A stretch of DNA of 47,997 bases from the NCBI GenBank assembly GCA_012517965.1, contig JAAYTZ010000107.1, positions 1 to 47,997 on the forward strand. The letters are read 5' to 3'. Every line of letters starts with the position of its first letter. Within the stretch, counting starts at the first letter, position 1. Made by a program: the position numbers and the translations under genes. Positions 23,778-32,532 of the stretch are shown piece after piece. The notes under the pieces were generated by a model, which saw nothing but the letters and a program-made list of their open reading frames with translations, did not search any database and was not told the DNA's origin. The stretch is from Propionibacterium sp. (GTDB lineage Bacteria; Actinomycetota; Actinomycetes; Propionibacteriales; Propionibacteriaceae).

Positions 23778-25061
23778 TCAAACCCGCCGCCCGGCGCGGC
23801 GCCAGGCCGCGTGGACGGCGGCCGGGACGAGGCCCCCGCCGGTCAGCCAGGCCAGCTGCGGGCCGGCGGCGGCGGCCGGGTCGCGAGCGGCCAGCTCGGT
23901 CAGGCCGCGGAAGGACGCCACGGCGGACGGTTCCACGTCGAGGCTCTCGGTGGCGTGCAGCAGGCGTACCCAGGGAAGCAGCCGCGCGTCGTCGACGGTC
24001 ACGATGCCGTCGAGCAGGGGCGCCATCAGCTCCGCGACCAGGCCCGACGGGCGGCCCACCGCCAGGCCGTCGGCGATCGTGCGCCCGTCGAGGCCGAAAT
24101 CGGCGATGCTCGCGTAGTCGCCGAGGCCGGACGCCATCCCGACGAGCAGGCATGGGGCGTGCGTGGGCTCGACGAACCAGCAGCGCACGGCGTCCCCGTA
24201 GACGGTCTTGAGACCGAGCGCGATCCCGCCGGGCGCCCCGCCGACCCCGCAGGGCAGGTGCACGGTCAACGGTGCCTCGACCGTGGGGCGGACGCCGAGG
24301 GCGTCCAGCTGCGCGGCGGTCCGGCGTCCGGCGACGGCGTAGCCCAGGAGGAGGTCGACCGAGTGCTCGTCGTCGACGAAGTGGCTGGTCGGGTCGGCGT
24401 CCGCCGCCGCCCGGCCGGCGGCGACCGCCGCCGTGTAGTCGCCGGCGTGCTCGCGCACGAGGACGCCGCGGGCGCGCAACAGGTCCTTCTTCCACTGCTG
24501 GGCGTCGGCGGACATGTGCACGATCGCCCGGAACCCGAGCGCGGCCGCGGAGAGGCCGATCGACAGGCCGAGGTTGCCGGTGGAGCCCACCTGAACCGAG
24601 TAGCCCCCGAAGAAGGCGCGCGCGTCAGCGGACGCCAGGACGCGGTAGTCGGCGGCGGTGCTGCGCAGGATCCCGGCATCGAGGGCCAGCGTCTCGGCGT
24701 GCTTGAGCACCTCGTAGATGCCGCCGCGGGCCTTGACGGAGCCGGCGATGGGCAGGTGGGAGTCGAGCTTGAGCAGCAGGCGTCCGGGGACGCCCAGGGC
24801 GGCGCCCAGCCGCGGGGCCTCGACGAGCGGCGACTCGATGAGCCCGCCCGCGGGGGTGGTCTCCGGGAACAGGTGCGCGATCAGCGGGGCGAACCGGGCG
24901 AGCCGGTCGGCGGCGGCGTCGATGGCGGACGCCGTCACGTCCAGCCGGGACGCGGCGACGGCCCACGGCAGGCGGCCGTGGTTGACCCAGACGGTTTCGC
25001 GGTAGGCGGCGGCGTCCGTCAGCGCCGGGATGCGGGCCGTGAGGGCAGCGAAGTCGACCAC
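23778..25061 (-). CDS. dsdA: D-serine ammonia-lyase (D-serine dehydratase)
   Basis: This 427-residue PLP enzyme of the DsdA type turns D-serine to pyruvate and ammonia. The PLP lysine lies in [23 protein letters not shown], matching the DsdA pattern [14 protein letters not shown]. Other family blocks are [16 protein letters not shown] (phosphate loop), [14 protein letters not shown] and [18 protein letters not shown]. The frame is open far upstream, but the GTG at 25059-25061 gives the normal N-terminus and lies next to the divergent sigma-factor promoter. No Shine-Dalgarno sequence is seen; CAGGCT 6 nt before the GTG could be a leaderless -10. It may protect the cell from D-serine or let it use the compound. 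Confidence 0.9.
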   Translation of the reverse strand: MVDFAALTARIPALTDAAAYRETVWVNHGRLPWAVAASRLDVTASAIDAAADRLARFAPLIAHLFPETTPAGGLIESPLVEAPRLGAALGVPGRLLLKLDSHLPIAGSVKARGGIYEVLKHAETLALDAGILRSTAADYRVLASADARAFFGGYSVQVGSTGNLGLSIGLSAAALGFRAIVHMSADAQQWKKDLLRARGVLVREHAGDYTAAVAAGRAAADADPTSHFVDDEHSVDLLLGYAVAGRRTAAQLDALGVRPTVEAPLTVHLPCGVGGAPGGIALGLKTVYGDAVRCWFVEPTHAPCLLVGMASGLGDYASIADFGLDGRTIADGLAVGRPSGLVAELMAPLLDGIVTVDDARLLPWVRLLHATESLDVEPSAVASFRGLTELAARDPAAAAGPQLAWLTGGGLVPAAVHAAWRRAGRRV

Positions 25062-25084
25062 GGAACTAGCCTGACATGGGGCGC

Positions 25085-25106
25085 AACGCAACCTTCCGGC
25101 GCCGTC
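25085..25106 (+). promoter_or_regulatory. Candidate ECF-type promoter of the sigma-factor gene
   Basis: AAC at 25085-25087 and CGTC at 25103-25106, 15 bp apart, resemble the -35/-10 elements used by many ECF sigma factors. They lie just before the ECF gene at 25122, which suggests autoregulation. The evidence is slight. Confidence 0.3.
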
Positions 25107-25121
25107 GAACGTTTGGGGGAT

Positions 25122-25616
25122 ATGACAGTGACGAGCGAACGCAGCGACGCGTTCACCGAGTGGGCGCGGGCGAACCAGCCCGCCCTCGGCCGTTACGCCG
25201 TCCTGCTGACCACGGACCGGTCGGCCGCCGAGGACCTCGTCCAGGAGGCGCTCATTCGCACCTACCTGAACTGGGGCAAGGTCGGGCCACTGCAGGGGCA
25301 GGCGTTCGCGCGCCGCTGCATGGCGAACCTTCTCACCGACTGGTGGCGCCGCAGCCGTTTCGTGAGCAGGCGTGCGGTGCAGGAGACCGCGGCTGGGGAC
25401 CCGTACGGGGTCGCCGACGACCGGGACCAGATCCTGCGGGCTCTCAGCAGACTCACCCCCCGCGAACGGACGTTCGTCGTCCTGCGGCACTTCTGGGGGC
25501 TGTCGGAGCAGGAGACGGCCGCCGAACTCGGGGTGTCCGTCGGCACGGTCAAGTCCACGACGTCCCGCGCGCTCGCCGCACTGCGGTCGGACCCGGAGCT
25601 TGGAGGGAGGCTGTGA
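25122..25616 (+). CDS. SigE-family ECF RNA polymerase sigma factor
   Basis: This 164-residue ECF sigma factor has region 2 ([20 protein letters not shown], then [20 protein letters not shown]) and region 4 ([20 protein letters not shown], then [20 protein letters not shown]). The WxRANxPxLxRxAxLLTxDxxxAEDLVQ pattern is that of the actinobacterial SigE-like (TIGR02983-type) group. The ATG at 25122 follows GGGGGA. Its TGA overlaps the start of the next gene by one base (TGATG), a usual arrangement for a sigma factor and its membrane partner. Target promoters are unknown. Confidence 0.9.
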   Translation: MTVTSERSDAFTEWARANQPALGRYAVLLTTDRSAAEDLVQEALIRTYLNWGKVGPLQGQAFARRCMANLLTDWWRRSRFVSRRAVQETAAGDPYGVADDRDQILRALSRLTPRERTFVVLRHFWGLSEQETAAELGVSVGTVKSTTSRALAALRSDPELGGRL

Positions 25617-26548
25617 TGACCAGCAACTTCGATGACCGCCTGGCCGCGTCGCTCGCGGCCGTCGCGGGCCCGCCCGCGGACGACGCCCTGATCGATCGGG
25701 TCGTCGAGGCGGCCGAGCGGCGCCGCGCCCGGCGCCGCGTCCTGGCGACGGCCGCCGGGGCCGGGGCACTGGCCCTGGTGCTGGCCGGTGGGGTCTGGTT
25801 CGCCGGTAGGGGGCCGCTCACGGCGGTTCCCGGCCCCGTCACGCCGCCGCCGGCCGCGACCGCCCCCTCGACCACCACCCCGGCGGCGTCGCCCTCCGAG
25901 GCCACCTCCACGACGACCCCGCAGCCTACGCAGCCCACGCAGGCCCCAGGGGTGCCCGTGGAGCCGACCCCGACCGCGTCCAACGTCCCCACGTCCTCCC
26001 CGGTCCGGACGCCGAGCACCGGCACGACGCGGCCGACCGACGTCGGCAGCCCGGGCTCGGTCACGGTCACCACGGCCGGCATCGGGGAACTTCGGATCGG
26101 CATGACGGTCGCCGAGGGCGTCGCCCTGGGGATCGCCACCGACGAGGACCAGGGCTGCGTCCCGTGGACGTTGAGCGAGTTGGGGATGCAGCGCTACCCG
26201 GAGGTGTGGACCTACTGGAACTCCACCGGGCTGAAGGGCCTGGCCACCAAGGATCCCCGGTACGTCTCGTACTCGGGCGTCCGGCCGGGGGACACCATGG
26301 CGAGGGTGCGGGCGGTCTACGGCGATCGGCTCACCGAGGTGCCGCTGGACGCCGACCACTGGATGACCATCGACGAGTCGGCGCTGCCGTCGCCCGACGC
26401 GCCCCACTGGGGGTTGACCGCCCTGGCCGTCGACGAGGGCGGGCCGGCCCTGGTGTTCATCCCGAACGGCGCCGACCCCGAGCGGGTGGAGTACCTGCTG
26501 GTCACCCGATCCGAGGGTGGGCGGTACCGCCCGATCTACGGCTGCTGA
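25616..26548 (+). CDS. Membrane protein coupled to the ECF sigma factor
   Basis: This 310-residue protein has a short cytoplasmic N-terminus ([20 protein letters not shown], then an RRRARRR cluster) and one membrane helix at about residues 42-62. A Thr/Ser/Pro-rich stalk covers about residues 75-145, followed by an extracytoplasmic domain of about 160 residues. The domain contains [20 protein letters not shown], then CVPW and [14 protein letters not shown], and a terminal YGC. The GIxxLRIGMTxxEA motif occurs in secreted actinobacterial domains of unknown function. The N-terminus may act as an anti-sigma segment, but it lacks a zinc-binding ASD motif, so that role is inference. Confidence 0.72.
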   Translation: MTSNFDDRLAASLAAVAGPPADDALIDRVVEAAERRRARRRVLATAAGAGALALVLAGGVWFAGRGPLTAVPGPVTPPPAATAPSTTTPAASPSEATSTTTPQPTQPTQAPGVPVEPTPTASNVPTSSPVRTPSTGTTRPTDVGSPGSVTVTTAGIGELRIGMTVAEGVALGIATDEDQGCVPWTLSELGMQRYPEVWTYWNSTGLKGLATKDPRYVSYSGVRPGDTMARVRAVYGDRLTEVPLDADHWMTIDESALPSPDAPHWGLTALAVDEGGPALVFIPNGADPERVEYLLVTRSEGGRYRPIYGC

Positions 26549-26573
26549 TCGGTCGCCGGATCGGTCGGGACGG

Positions 26574-26610
26574 CGCCCCGGGGTACCCCCCGGGGCGTCG
26601 TCCCGGTTTT
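26574..26610 (+). terminator. Hairpin terminator with T tract
   Basis: CGCCCCGGGG (26574-26583) and CCCCGGGGCG (26588-26597) form a 10-bp stem with a TACC loop, extended by a few weaker pairs. A TTTT tract follows at 26607-26610. It ends the sigma-factor operon before sbcD. Confidence 0.85.
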
Positions 26611-26637
26611 GTCGGAGCCGCCTGGGATCGTGACTTC

Positions 26638-27825
26638 ATGCGGATCCTGCACACCGCCGACTGGCATCTCGGGCGCACCCTGCACGGGGTGGACCTGGCC
26701 CCCGCTCACGCCGCGTTCCTCGATCACCTCGTCGACACCGTGCGTGCGGAGCGGGTGGACGTCGTGGTCATCGCCGGCGACGTCTACGACCGCGCCTTCC
26801 CGCCGCTGGAGTCGGTCAGCCTCCTGCAGGACGCCCTGGTCCGGCTCTGCGAACGCGCCCACGTGGTGCTGACGCCCGGCAACCACGACTCCGCGATCCG
26901 GCTCGGCTTCGGCGCCGACCTCTTCCGCGAACGCCTCGCCGTCCGCGCCCGGCCCCTGGACGCCGCGACGCCGCTGGTCGTTCCGGACGCCGACGGCGGC
27001 GACGGGCTGCTGGTGTACGCGGTGCCGTATCTCGACCCGGATGCGGCGCGCGTGACGCTGGCCCCCTGGTCGGCGGCGCCGCTGCACCGCTCGCACGAGG
27101 CGGCGCTGACCGCGGTGGTCGACCGGGTCCGGGCCGACCTGGCGGCCCGCCGGGCGACCGCCCGCATCCCGGCGGTGCTGGTCGCGCACGCGTTCGTGCA
27201 GGGCGGGCTGGTCTGCGACTCCGAGCGGGACATCCGGGTGGGTGGGGTGGACGCCGTGCCCGCGGCGGTCTTCGACGGCTCGGGGCTCGACTACGTGGCC
27301 CTCGGTCACCTGCACGGGCCGCAGCGGGTGGGGCCGGCGGAGGGTCCGGGGCCGCGGCTGCGCTATGCGGGCTCGCCCGTGGCGATGTCGTTCTCGGAGC
27401 GCGGGCACACCAAGTCCAGCGCCCTCGTGGAACTCGACGCCTCCGGCGTGCGCTCGCTCGAGTTGATCGACGCCCCGGTGCGGCGGCGGCTCTCGGAGGT
27501 GCGGGGCACGCTGGACGAGGTGCTGGGGCGGCGGCACGCCGCGCAGCGGGAGGACTGGGTGCGCGTGGTGGTGACCGGGAGGTCCCGCCCGCACGACCTG
27601 GTGAGTGCGGTGAAGCGGGTCTTCCCGCACGCGCTGGAGGTGCAGTTCGTGCCCGAGGGGGCGGAGCGGCCGCTGCTGCCGGGTCTGGCGCGGGAGAGCG
27701 CCGACCCGTTGGGGGTGCTGGAGGAGTTCGTGACGACGGTGCGCCGGCAGGCGCCCGATGCCAGGGAGCGGCTGGTGCTCCGGGAGGCCTACGAGGCGGT
27801 CCGTCGGGCCGAGGCGGGGGTGTGA
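26638..27825 (+). CDS. sbcD: Exonuclease SbcD
   Basis: This 395-residue calcineurin-like metallophosphoesterase is the nuclease subunit of SbcCD (the bacterial Mre11). Metal-binding motifs appear in order: TADWHLGR, AGDVYDRAFPP, LTPGNHDSA, VAHAFVQGG and ALGHLHGPQ. The C-terminal capping region (VRVVVTGRSRPHDLVSAVK) is also present. The complex cleaves hairpins and protein-blocked DNA ends. The ATG at 26638 has no clear Shine-Dalgarno sequence; GATCGT 6 nt upstream might serve as a leaderless -10. The stop is one base before the sbcC start. Confidence 0.95.
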   Translation: MRILHTADWHLGRTLHGVDLAPAHAAFLDHLVDTVRAERVDVVVIAGDVYDRAFPPLESVSLLQDALVRLCERAHVVLTPGNHDSAIRLGFGADLFRERLAVRARPLDAATPLVVPDADGGDGLLVYAVPYLDPDAARVTLAPWSAAPLHRSHEAALTAVVDRVRADLAARRATARIPAVLVAHAFVQGGLVCDSERDIRVGGVDAVPAAVFDGSGLDYVALGHLHGPQRVGPAEGPGPRLRYAGSPVAMSFSERGHTKSSALVELDASGVRSLELIDAPVRRRLSEVRGTLDEVLGRRHAAQREDWVRVVVTGRSRPHDLVSAVKRVFPHALEVQFVPEGAERPLLPGLARESADPLGVLEEFVTTVRRQAPDARERLVLREAYEAVRRAEAGV

Positions 27826-27826
27826 C

Positions 27827-30800
27827 ATGCAGGTGGTGCGGCTGGAGTTCCAGGGCATCGGGCCGTTCACCGGGCGGCACTCGATCGACGTCCGGGCGCT
27901 GAGCGAGGGCGGCCTGTTCCTGCTGGAGGGGCCGACCGGCGCCGGCAAGACGACGATCATCGACGCGATCGTCTTCGCCCTCTACGGCGACGTGGCGGGG
28001 GTCGACAGCCACAAGGGGCGGCTGGTGTCGACCCAGTTGCCCCCGGGCGTCGAGCCCTACGTCGACCTGGTGGTCGAGACGAGCCGGGGCCTGCTGCGGG
28101 TGCGGCGGGTGCCGCAGCACGAGCGGCGCAAGACCCGGGGGTCCGGCACGACCGTGGGGCGGGCGGCGATCCAGTTGTGGCGGCTGGCGTCGCCGGACGA
28201 CCCCGGCACCCTGTGGAGCACGTCGATGCAGGACGCCAACGAGGAGCTCCAGCGGGCCATCGGGCTGACCAAGGAGCAGTTCACCCAGACCGTGGTGTTG
28301 CCCCAGGGGCACTTCGCCACGTTCCTGCGGGCGAAGCCGGAGGAGCGGCGGGGCGTCCTGCAGGACATCTTCGGCACCGAGTTCTACGAGCGGTGCGCCC
28401 GTCAGTTGACTGCGCTCGCGGCGGAGCACCGGTCCCGCGACGAGGAGGCCCGCGGGGCGTTGGCCCGGGCCGTCGGCAGTTTCGCGACGGTGGCCTGGCC
28501 GGACGCCGACGCGCGGGCCGCGTTCGAGGCGGCCGACCCGGCCGGGACGCCCGCCCTCGCGCGCGCTCGCGTCGCCGAGTTGGCCGATCTCGCCGCGACC
28601 GCGGAGGCGGAGGCGGCGCAGGCCGCGGCGGTCGCCGCGGAGGCCGGCGAGGCGCTGCGCGCCGTCGAGGGGCACAACGCCCTCGTGGCCGAGCGGCTCG
28701 GGCTCCTCGACCGGCTGGCCGCGTTGCATGACGAAGCCGGGGCCGTCGCCGCCGCGGAGGCGCGGCTCGGCGCCGCGGAACGGGCCGAGCGCGCCCGGCA
28801 CCAGCTCGAGGCCGTGGCCCGCGCCCGGGTCGCCCTCGACCGGGCCCGGGCGGCCGAAGCCCGGGGGCTCGCCGAACTGGCCGACGGGCTCGACGCCGAT
28901 CTCGCCGCCCTGGCGGACCCGGAGGCCCTGGCGGCGGCCGAGCGGGCCGCCCGGGAGGGTTGCTCGGCCCTGGTCGCGGTGGTGGAACTCGAGGAGGGGC
29001 TGGCCGGGCGGGCCGAGTCGCTCCGGCTCGACGCCGAGCGCCTCGCCGAGCAGCGGGCCGCCGGGGAGCGCGACCGGGAACTGGTGGGGGCGGCGCGCGC
29101 GCGGGCCGCCGACCTGGGCCCCGAGCTGGACGCGCTGCTCGTGGTGGCCCAGACCCGGGCCGACCGCATCGTGGCCGAGGCGGCCGCCCAGGCCCGCTGC
29201 GAGGCGGTGCGGCGGCTGGAGTCGATCGCGGAGGATTTCGTCCAGGCGCGGGGCGCCGAGGCGGCGGCGCGCGCGGCGGCCGAGGAGGCCGGCCGGGTCC
29301 ACCGCGTGGCGGGGTCCGCGTGGCTGGACGGTCTCGCGGGCACGCTGGCGGCGGAATTGGTCGACGGCCGGGGCTGCCCGGTCTGCGGCGCCACCAGCCA
29401 TCCGGCGCCGGCGCGGCCGCCGGAGGGCGGCGTCGACCGGGCGACGGTGGACCGGCTCGACGCCGCGGCCCGGCGGGCGGAGCAGGCCCTGGTCAGGGCC
29501 CAGGCGACGTCGGACGGGCTGGCCACGGCCATGGCCGATCAGCAGGCCGCGGTGGGCACCCTCACCCGGGTGGAGGCCGAGGCGGCTCTCGCGGCGGCGA
29601 TCGAGGAGCGCCTGGCGGCCGAACGGGCCGCCGCCCGGGCCGTGGACGTGCGGGAAGAAGTGCGGCGGTTGGTGGCGGGCGCCGACGCGCGCGAGCGGGC
29701 CTGGCACGAGCGGGAGCGAGGGCTGGTGGCCGAGCAGGCCACGCTGGCGGTGCGCGCCGAGCGGCTCGACGCGGATCGCCGACGGGTCGCCGACGAGTTG
29801 GCGGGCCACGCGTCGGTGGCCGACCGATCCGCCGCCCTGGCCCGGCGTGCCGTGCGCGCGCAGCGCCTGGCGACGCTGCGCCGGGAGGCCGCCGACGCGG
29901 AGAACCAACTCGCCGGCCGGGTCGCCGAGCTGGCCGAGGTGCTCGCCGAGGAGGGCTTCGCGCGGCCGGGGGACGCCGAGTCCGCCCTGCTCCCCGCGCC
30001 GGAACGGCAGCGGCTCGCGGACCTCGTGTCGGCGCATCGCACCCAGTGGGCCACGGTGACCGAGCGGCTGGCGGACGCACGCCTGGCCGCCGTGGCCGGC
30101 GCCGAGCCGCTCGACGCGACGCCGGCGCGACTGAGGGCGTCCGCTGCCGACGAAGCGCTCCGGGCGGCTCAACGGGCCCACGGGGCGGCGGCGGAGACGC
30201 TGCGCTGCGCGACGGACGCCTGCGCCGAGCTGATCCGGCGGGCGCGGGCCGCCGAGGAGGTGTCCGGCCTGGCCGAGCCCTACCTGCGGCTGGCCGAACT
30301 CGCCAACGGAACCGGCGCCAACCAGGCCGCCGTCACCCTGCCCACGTTCGTGCTGCTGCGGCGGTTCGAGGAGGTCGTCGACCTGGCGAACGTCCGACTG
30401 CAGGCGATGACGGGCGGGCGGTTCTCGCTGCGCCGCACGGACGCCCGGGAGGGCCGGTCCCAGAAGCTGGGACTGGGGCTCGAGGTCGTCGACCACGCCT
30501 CGGGCGACGCGGCCCGCGATCCCAAGACGTTGTCGGGGGGCGAGACGTTCCAGGCGTCGTTGGCGATGGCGCTGGGCCTGGCGGACGCCGTGACGGCCGA
30601 GGCCGGGGGCGTCGAGCTCAACACGCTGTTCGTCGACGAGGGGTTCGGCTCCCTCGACCCCGAGGCGCTCGACGAGGTGATGGGGCAGTTGTCGGCGCTG
30701 CGGGACGGTGGCCGGTGCGTCGGCATCGTGAGTCACGTGGCCGAGCTGAAGCAGCGCATCGCCGAGCGGATCACGGTCGTGCGGCGGGCGGACGGGACGT

Positions 30801-30847
30801 CCACCCTGTCCTGCTCGACCGACCCGGCGCAGCCCCTGGCCGGCTGA
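27827..30847 (+). CDS. sbcC: Exonuclease SbcC, SMC-like ATPase
   Basis: This 1006-residue bacterial Rad50 homologue has Walker A LEGPTGAGKTTIIDAIVFAL near the N-terminus and the Q-loop VVLPQGHFATFLRAKPEERR. Two long Ala/Glu/Arg-rich coiled coils flank a zinc hook, Cys517-Pro-Val-Cys520 (GCPVCGATSHP). At the C-terminus are the ABC signature LSGGETFQASLAMALGLAD and Walker B LFVDEGFGSLD. The hook lies near the middle, as expected for the folded-back arms. The gene starts one base after sbcD, so both subunits are made together. The repetitive coding of the coiled coils leaves long open frames on the other strand that are not genes. Confidence 0.95.
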   Translation: MQVVRLEFQGIGPFTGRHSIDVRALSEGGLFLLEGPTGAGKTTIIDAIVFALYGDVAGVDSHKGRLVSTQLPPGVEPYVDLVVETSRGLLRVRRVPQHERRKTRGSGTTVGRAAIQLWRLASPDDPGTLWSTSMQDANEELQRAIGLTKEQFTQTVVLPQGHFATFLRAKPEERRGVLQDIFGTEFYERCARQLTALAAEHRSRDEEARGALARAVGSFATVAWPDADARAAFEAADPAGTPALARARVAELADLAATAEAEAAQAAAVAAEAGEALRAVEGHNALVAERLGLLDRLAALHDEAGAVAAAEARLGAAERAERARHQLEAVARARVALDRARAAEARGLAELADGLDADLAALADPEALAAAERAAREGCSALVAVVELEEGLAGRAESLRLDAERLAEQRAAGERDRELVGAARARAADLGPELDALLVVAQTRADRIVAEAAAQARCEAVRRLESIAEDFVQARGAEAAARAAAEEAGRVHRVAGSAWLDGLAGTLAAELVDGRGCPVCGATSHPAPARPPEGGVDRATVDRLDAAARRAEQALVRAQATSDGLATAMADQQAAVGTLTRVEAEAALAAAIEERLAAERAAARAVDVREEVRRLVAGADARERAWHERERGLVAEQATLAVRAERLDADRRRVADELAGHASVADRSAALARRAVRAQRLATLRREAADAENQLAGRVAELAEVLAEEGFARPGDAESALLPAPERQRLADLVSAHRTQWATVTERLADARLAAVAGAEPLDATPARLRASAADEALRAAQRAHGAAAETLRCATDACAELIRRARAAEEVSGLAEPYLRLAELANGTGANQAAVTLPTFVLLRRFEEVVDLANVRLQAMTGGRFSLRRTDAREGRSQKLGLGLEVVDHASGDAARDPKTLSGGETFQASLAMALGLADAVTAEAGGVELNTLFVDEGFGSLDPEALDEVMGQLSALRDGGRCVGIVSHVAELKQRIAERITVVRRADGTSTLSCSTDPAQPLAG

Positions 30848-31001
30848 GCCTCGCCCGGGGGCCGCGGCCAGCCGGAGCGGGGAGTGGCGCCGGCCCGAAG
30901 GTCCCGCGGTCCGGGCCGTCGGCTCGGTCGAGACCGCCCAGGCACCGCCTCCGTGGCTGGGAGGATGGCGGGGTGACCGCACCCGCAGCGACGACCACGC
31001 C

Positions 31002-31781
31002 GTGACCGGCCTGGGGCCCGCCGACTGGGCGCTGCTGGTGGCCGCGGCCCTGCTGATCGGCGCAGCGAAGACGTCGGTGCAGAACCTGGTGTTCTTCGGC
31101 GTCGCGGCGTTCGCCCTGGTGCTCCCGGCGCGCGAGTCGACCGCGGCCGTCGTCGTGCTGTTGGTGACCGCCGACGTCATCGCCGTGCTGCGCTACCACC
31201 GGCTGTGCGACTGGGGGCTGCTCAAGCGCCTGCTGCCGTTCGTGATCCCCGGCGAGATCCTCGGCGCGTTCTTCCTGGCGTGGGTGAGCGACGGCGTCCT
31301 GAGGGTGCTGATCGGCGTGCTGCTCCTGGTGCTGCTGGCGCCCCAGTTGGTCGAACTGGTTCGCGGCCACCGCGCGCGCACCGGCGAGGACGACGAGCCG
31401 GCGCCGGCGGCGTCCTCGGTGGGGCCGGTGGTGGGCGGGCTGGTCGGCGCCGCGGCCGGCTTCACCACGATGGCGGCCAACGTCGGCGGCCCGATCTTCA
31501 CCTGGTAACTGCTGCTGCTGCGCGTCGACAAGGCGCGCTTCCTGGGCACGGGGGCCATCTTCTTCGCGGTCGTCAACGTCCTGAAGCTGCCGGCCGGGCT
31601 CGCGCTGGGCCTGTTCACGCCGCAGACGGTGACGGTGCTGCTGCCGCTGTTCCCCGTGCTCGGGCTCGGGGCCGTCCTCGGCGCCTGGCTCGTGCACCGG
31701 CTGTCGCAACGGGCGTTCGACCTGATCGCGGTCGCGATGTCGGCGGTCGCGGCGGCGGCGCTGCTGATCCCCTCCGGGTAG
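31002..31781 (+). pseudogene. TauE/SafE-type membrane exporter with an in-frame stop
   Basis: The frame from the GTG at 31002 encodes a TauE/SafE-family membrane protein, but a TAA at 31506-31508 interrupts it after 168 codons. Translation of the same frame resumes cleanly as LLLLRVDKARFLGTGAIFF and continues to a TAG at 31779-31781, giving a normal total of 259 codons. The break falls in the second half-repeat (AAGFTTMAANVGGPIFTW-stop-LLLL), where homologues have a Tyr in a similar context, so one change TAC or TAT to TAA would explain it. Family members export sulfite, sulfonates or related anions. It could be a recent pseudogene, a sequencing error or an unusual readthrough. It ends 3 bp from the convergent cueP-like gene. 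Confidence 0.8.
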
Positions 31782-31784
31782 GCG

Positions 31785-32504
31785 TCAGCGCCGGTACGGC
31801 CGCAGCGGCAGCTGGAACCGGCAGGTGGGGCTCGTGCCGCGGGTGCTGTAGCCGACCTGGCCGGCGGCGCCCTCGACGGTGCCCGTGATGAGCCCCTGCC
31901 GGTCCCGCGGCAGCCAGAATCCGACGAACCCGTTCGGGCCGGTGGTGACGTCGGCGTCCACGAGCGGGGTGTTGTTCGCGTCGGCCACCACCACGTGGAA
32001 GGCGAAGTTGGGCAGTTCGCCCTGGTCGGCCGACAGGTTGTGGAACGAACACGGCGGGTTGCCGTTCCGGTACGGCGCGACGGCCAGGTAGAACCGGTCC
32101 GCCGGCAGGGGGAGGGCCCCCTTGGTGGTGCCGTCGGAGAGCTCCAGCACCCACGGCTTGACGACGGCCTGCAGGGTCAGCGGCCGCTTCTCGGTGGACG
32201 CCGCCAGGGCCCCGACGACCTCCTCGACGCTCCGGCCCGCCAGCCCGTGCCGCGCCAGCAGCGCCTCCGCCGCGGCCACCTCGGCGGCCGTCGGCGGTGG
32301 CGGCGCGGTGGTGGGCGTCGGCGTCCCGGACGCCCGGGGCGTGCCGATGGCGATCGTCACGGACGCCGCCGGTGCGCCAGATGCCGCGGAGACCCCGGAC
32401 GCCGCGGACGCCGAGGGGCCGGGGTCGGCCGGTGCGGAGCAGCCGGCGAGGAGGGACCCGGTGGCCAGGCAGGCGACCGCGGCGGCGAGGCGGGGGCACT
32501 TCAT
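31785..32504 (-). CDS. CueP-like copper-binding lipoprotein
   Basis: This 239-residue lipoprotein has the lipobox LLAGC (Cys22), a Ser/Ala/Pro linker, and a domain matching CueP. It opens with LLARHGLAGRSVEEVVGALA, then DRFYLAVAPYRNGNPPCSFHNL and GELPNFAFHVVVADANNTPL. NGFVGFWLPRDRQGLITG and TSPTCRFQLPLRP close it. CueP binds copper in the Salmonella periplasm using conserved Cys. Here the first (PPCSFH) and last (PTC) are present, but the middle one, expected shortly after the first, is replaced in NLSADQGEL. The ATG at 32502-32504 has no Shine-Dalgarno sequence; TACCGT lies 8 nt before it, so it may be leaderless. Confidence 0.82.
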   Translation of the reverse strand: MKCPRLAAAVACLATGSLLAGCSAPADPGPSASAASGVSAASGAPAASVTIAIGTPRASGTPTPTTAPPPPTAAEVAAAEALLARHGLAGRSVEEVVGALAASTEKRPLTLQAVVKPWVLELSDGTTKGALPLPADRFYLAVAPYRNGNPPCSFHNLSADQGELPNFAFHVVVADANNTPLVDADVTTGPNGFVGFWLPRDRQGLITGTVEGAAGQVGYSTRGTSPTCRFQLPLRPYRR

Positions 32505-32512
32505 GCTCAGCA

Positions 32513-32518
32513 ACGGTA
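32513..32518 (-). promoter_or_regulatory. Candidate leaderless -10 box of the cueP-like gene
   Basis: Minus-strand TACCGT (32518-32513) ends 8 nt before the ATG at 32504, in the 28-bp gap after the ligD stop. Confidence 0.4.
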
Positions 32519-32532
32519 GCGGGGGCCGTGCG

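Noticed and set aside
30848-31001. A small gene between sbcC and the TauE-like gene
   Set aside because: Only the ten-codon frame at its end has a ribosome-binding site; the rest is GC-rich with no credible start or terminator.
26816-31180. A 1454-codon open frame on the minus strand across sbcD and sbcC
   Set aside because: It mirrors the GC-rich codons of the two real genes, is Gly/Arg/Pro/His-rich without domains, and sbcD/sbcC have full motifs on the plus strand.
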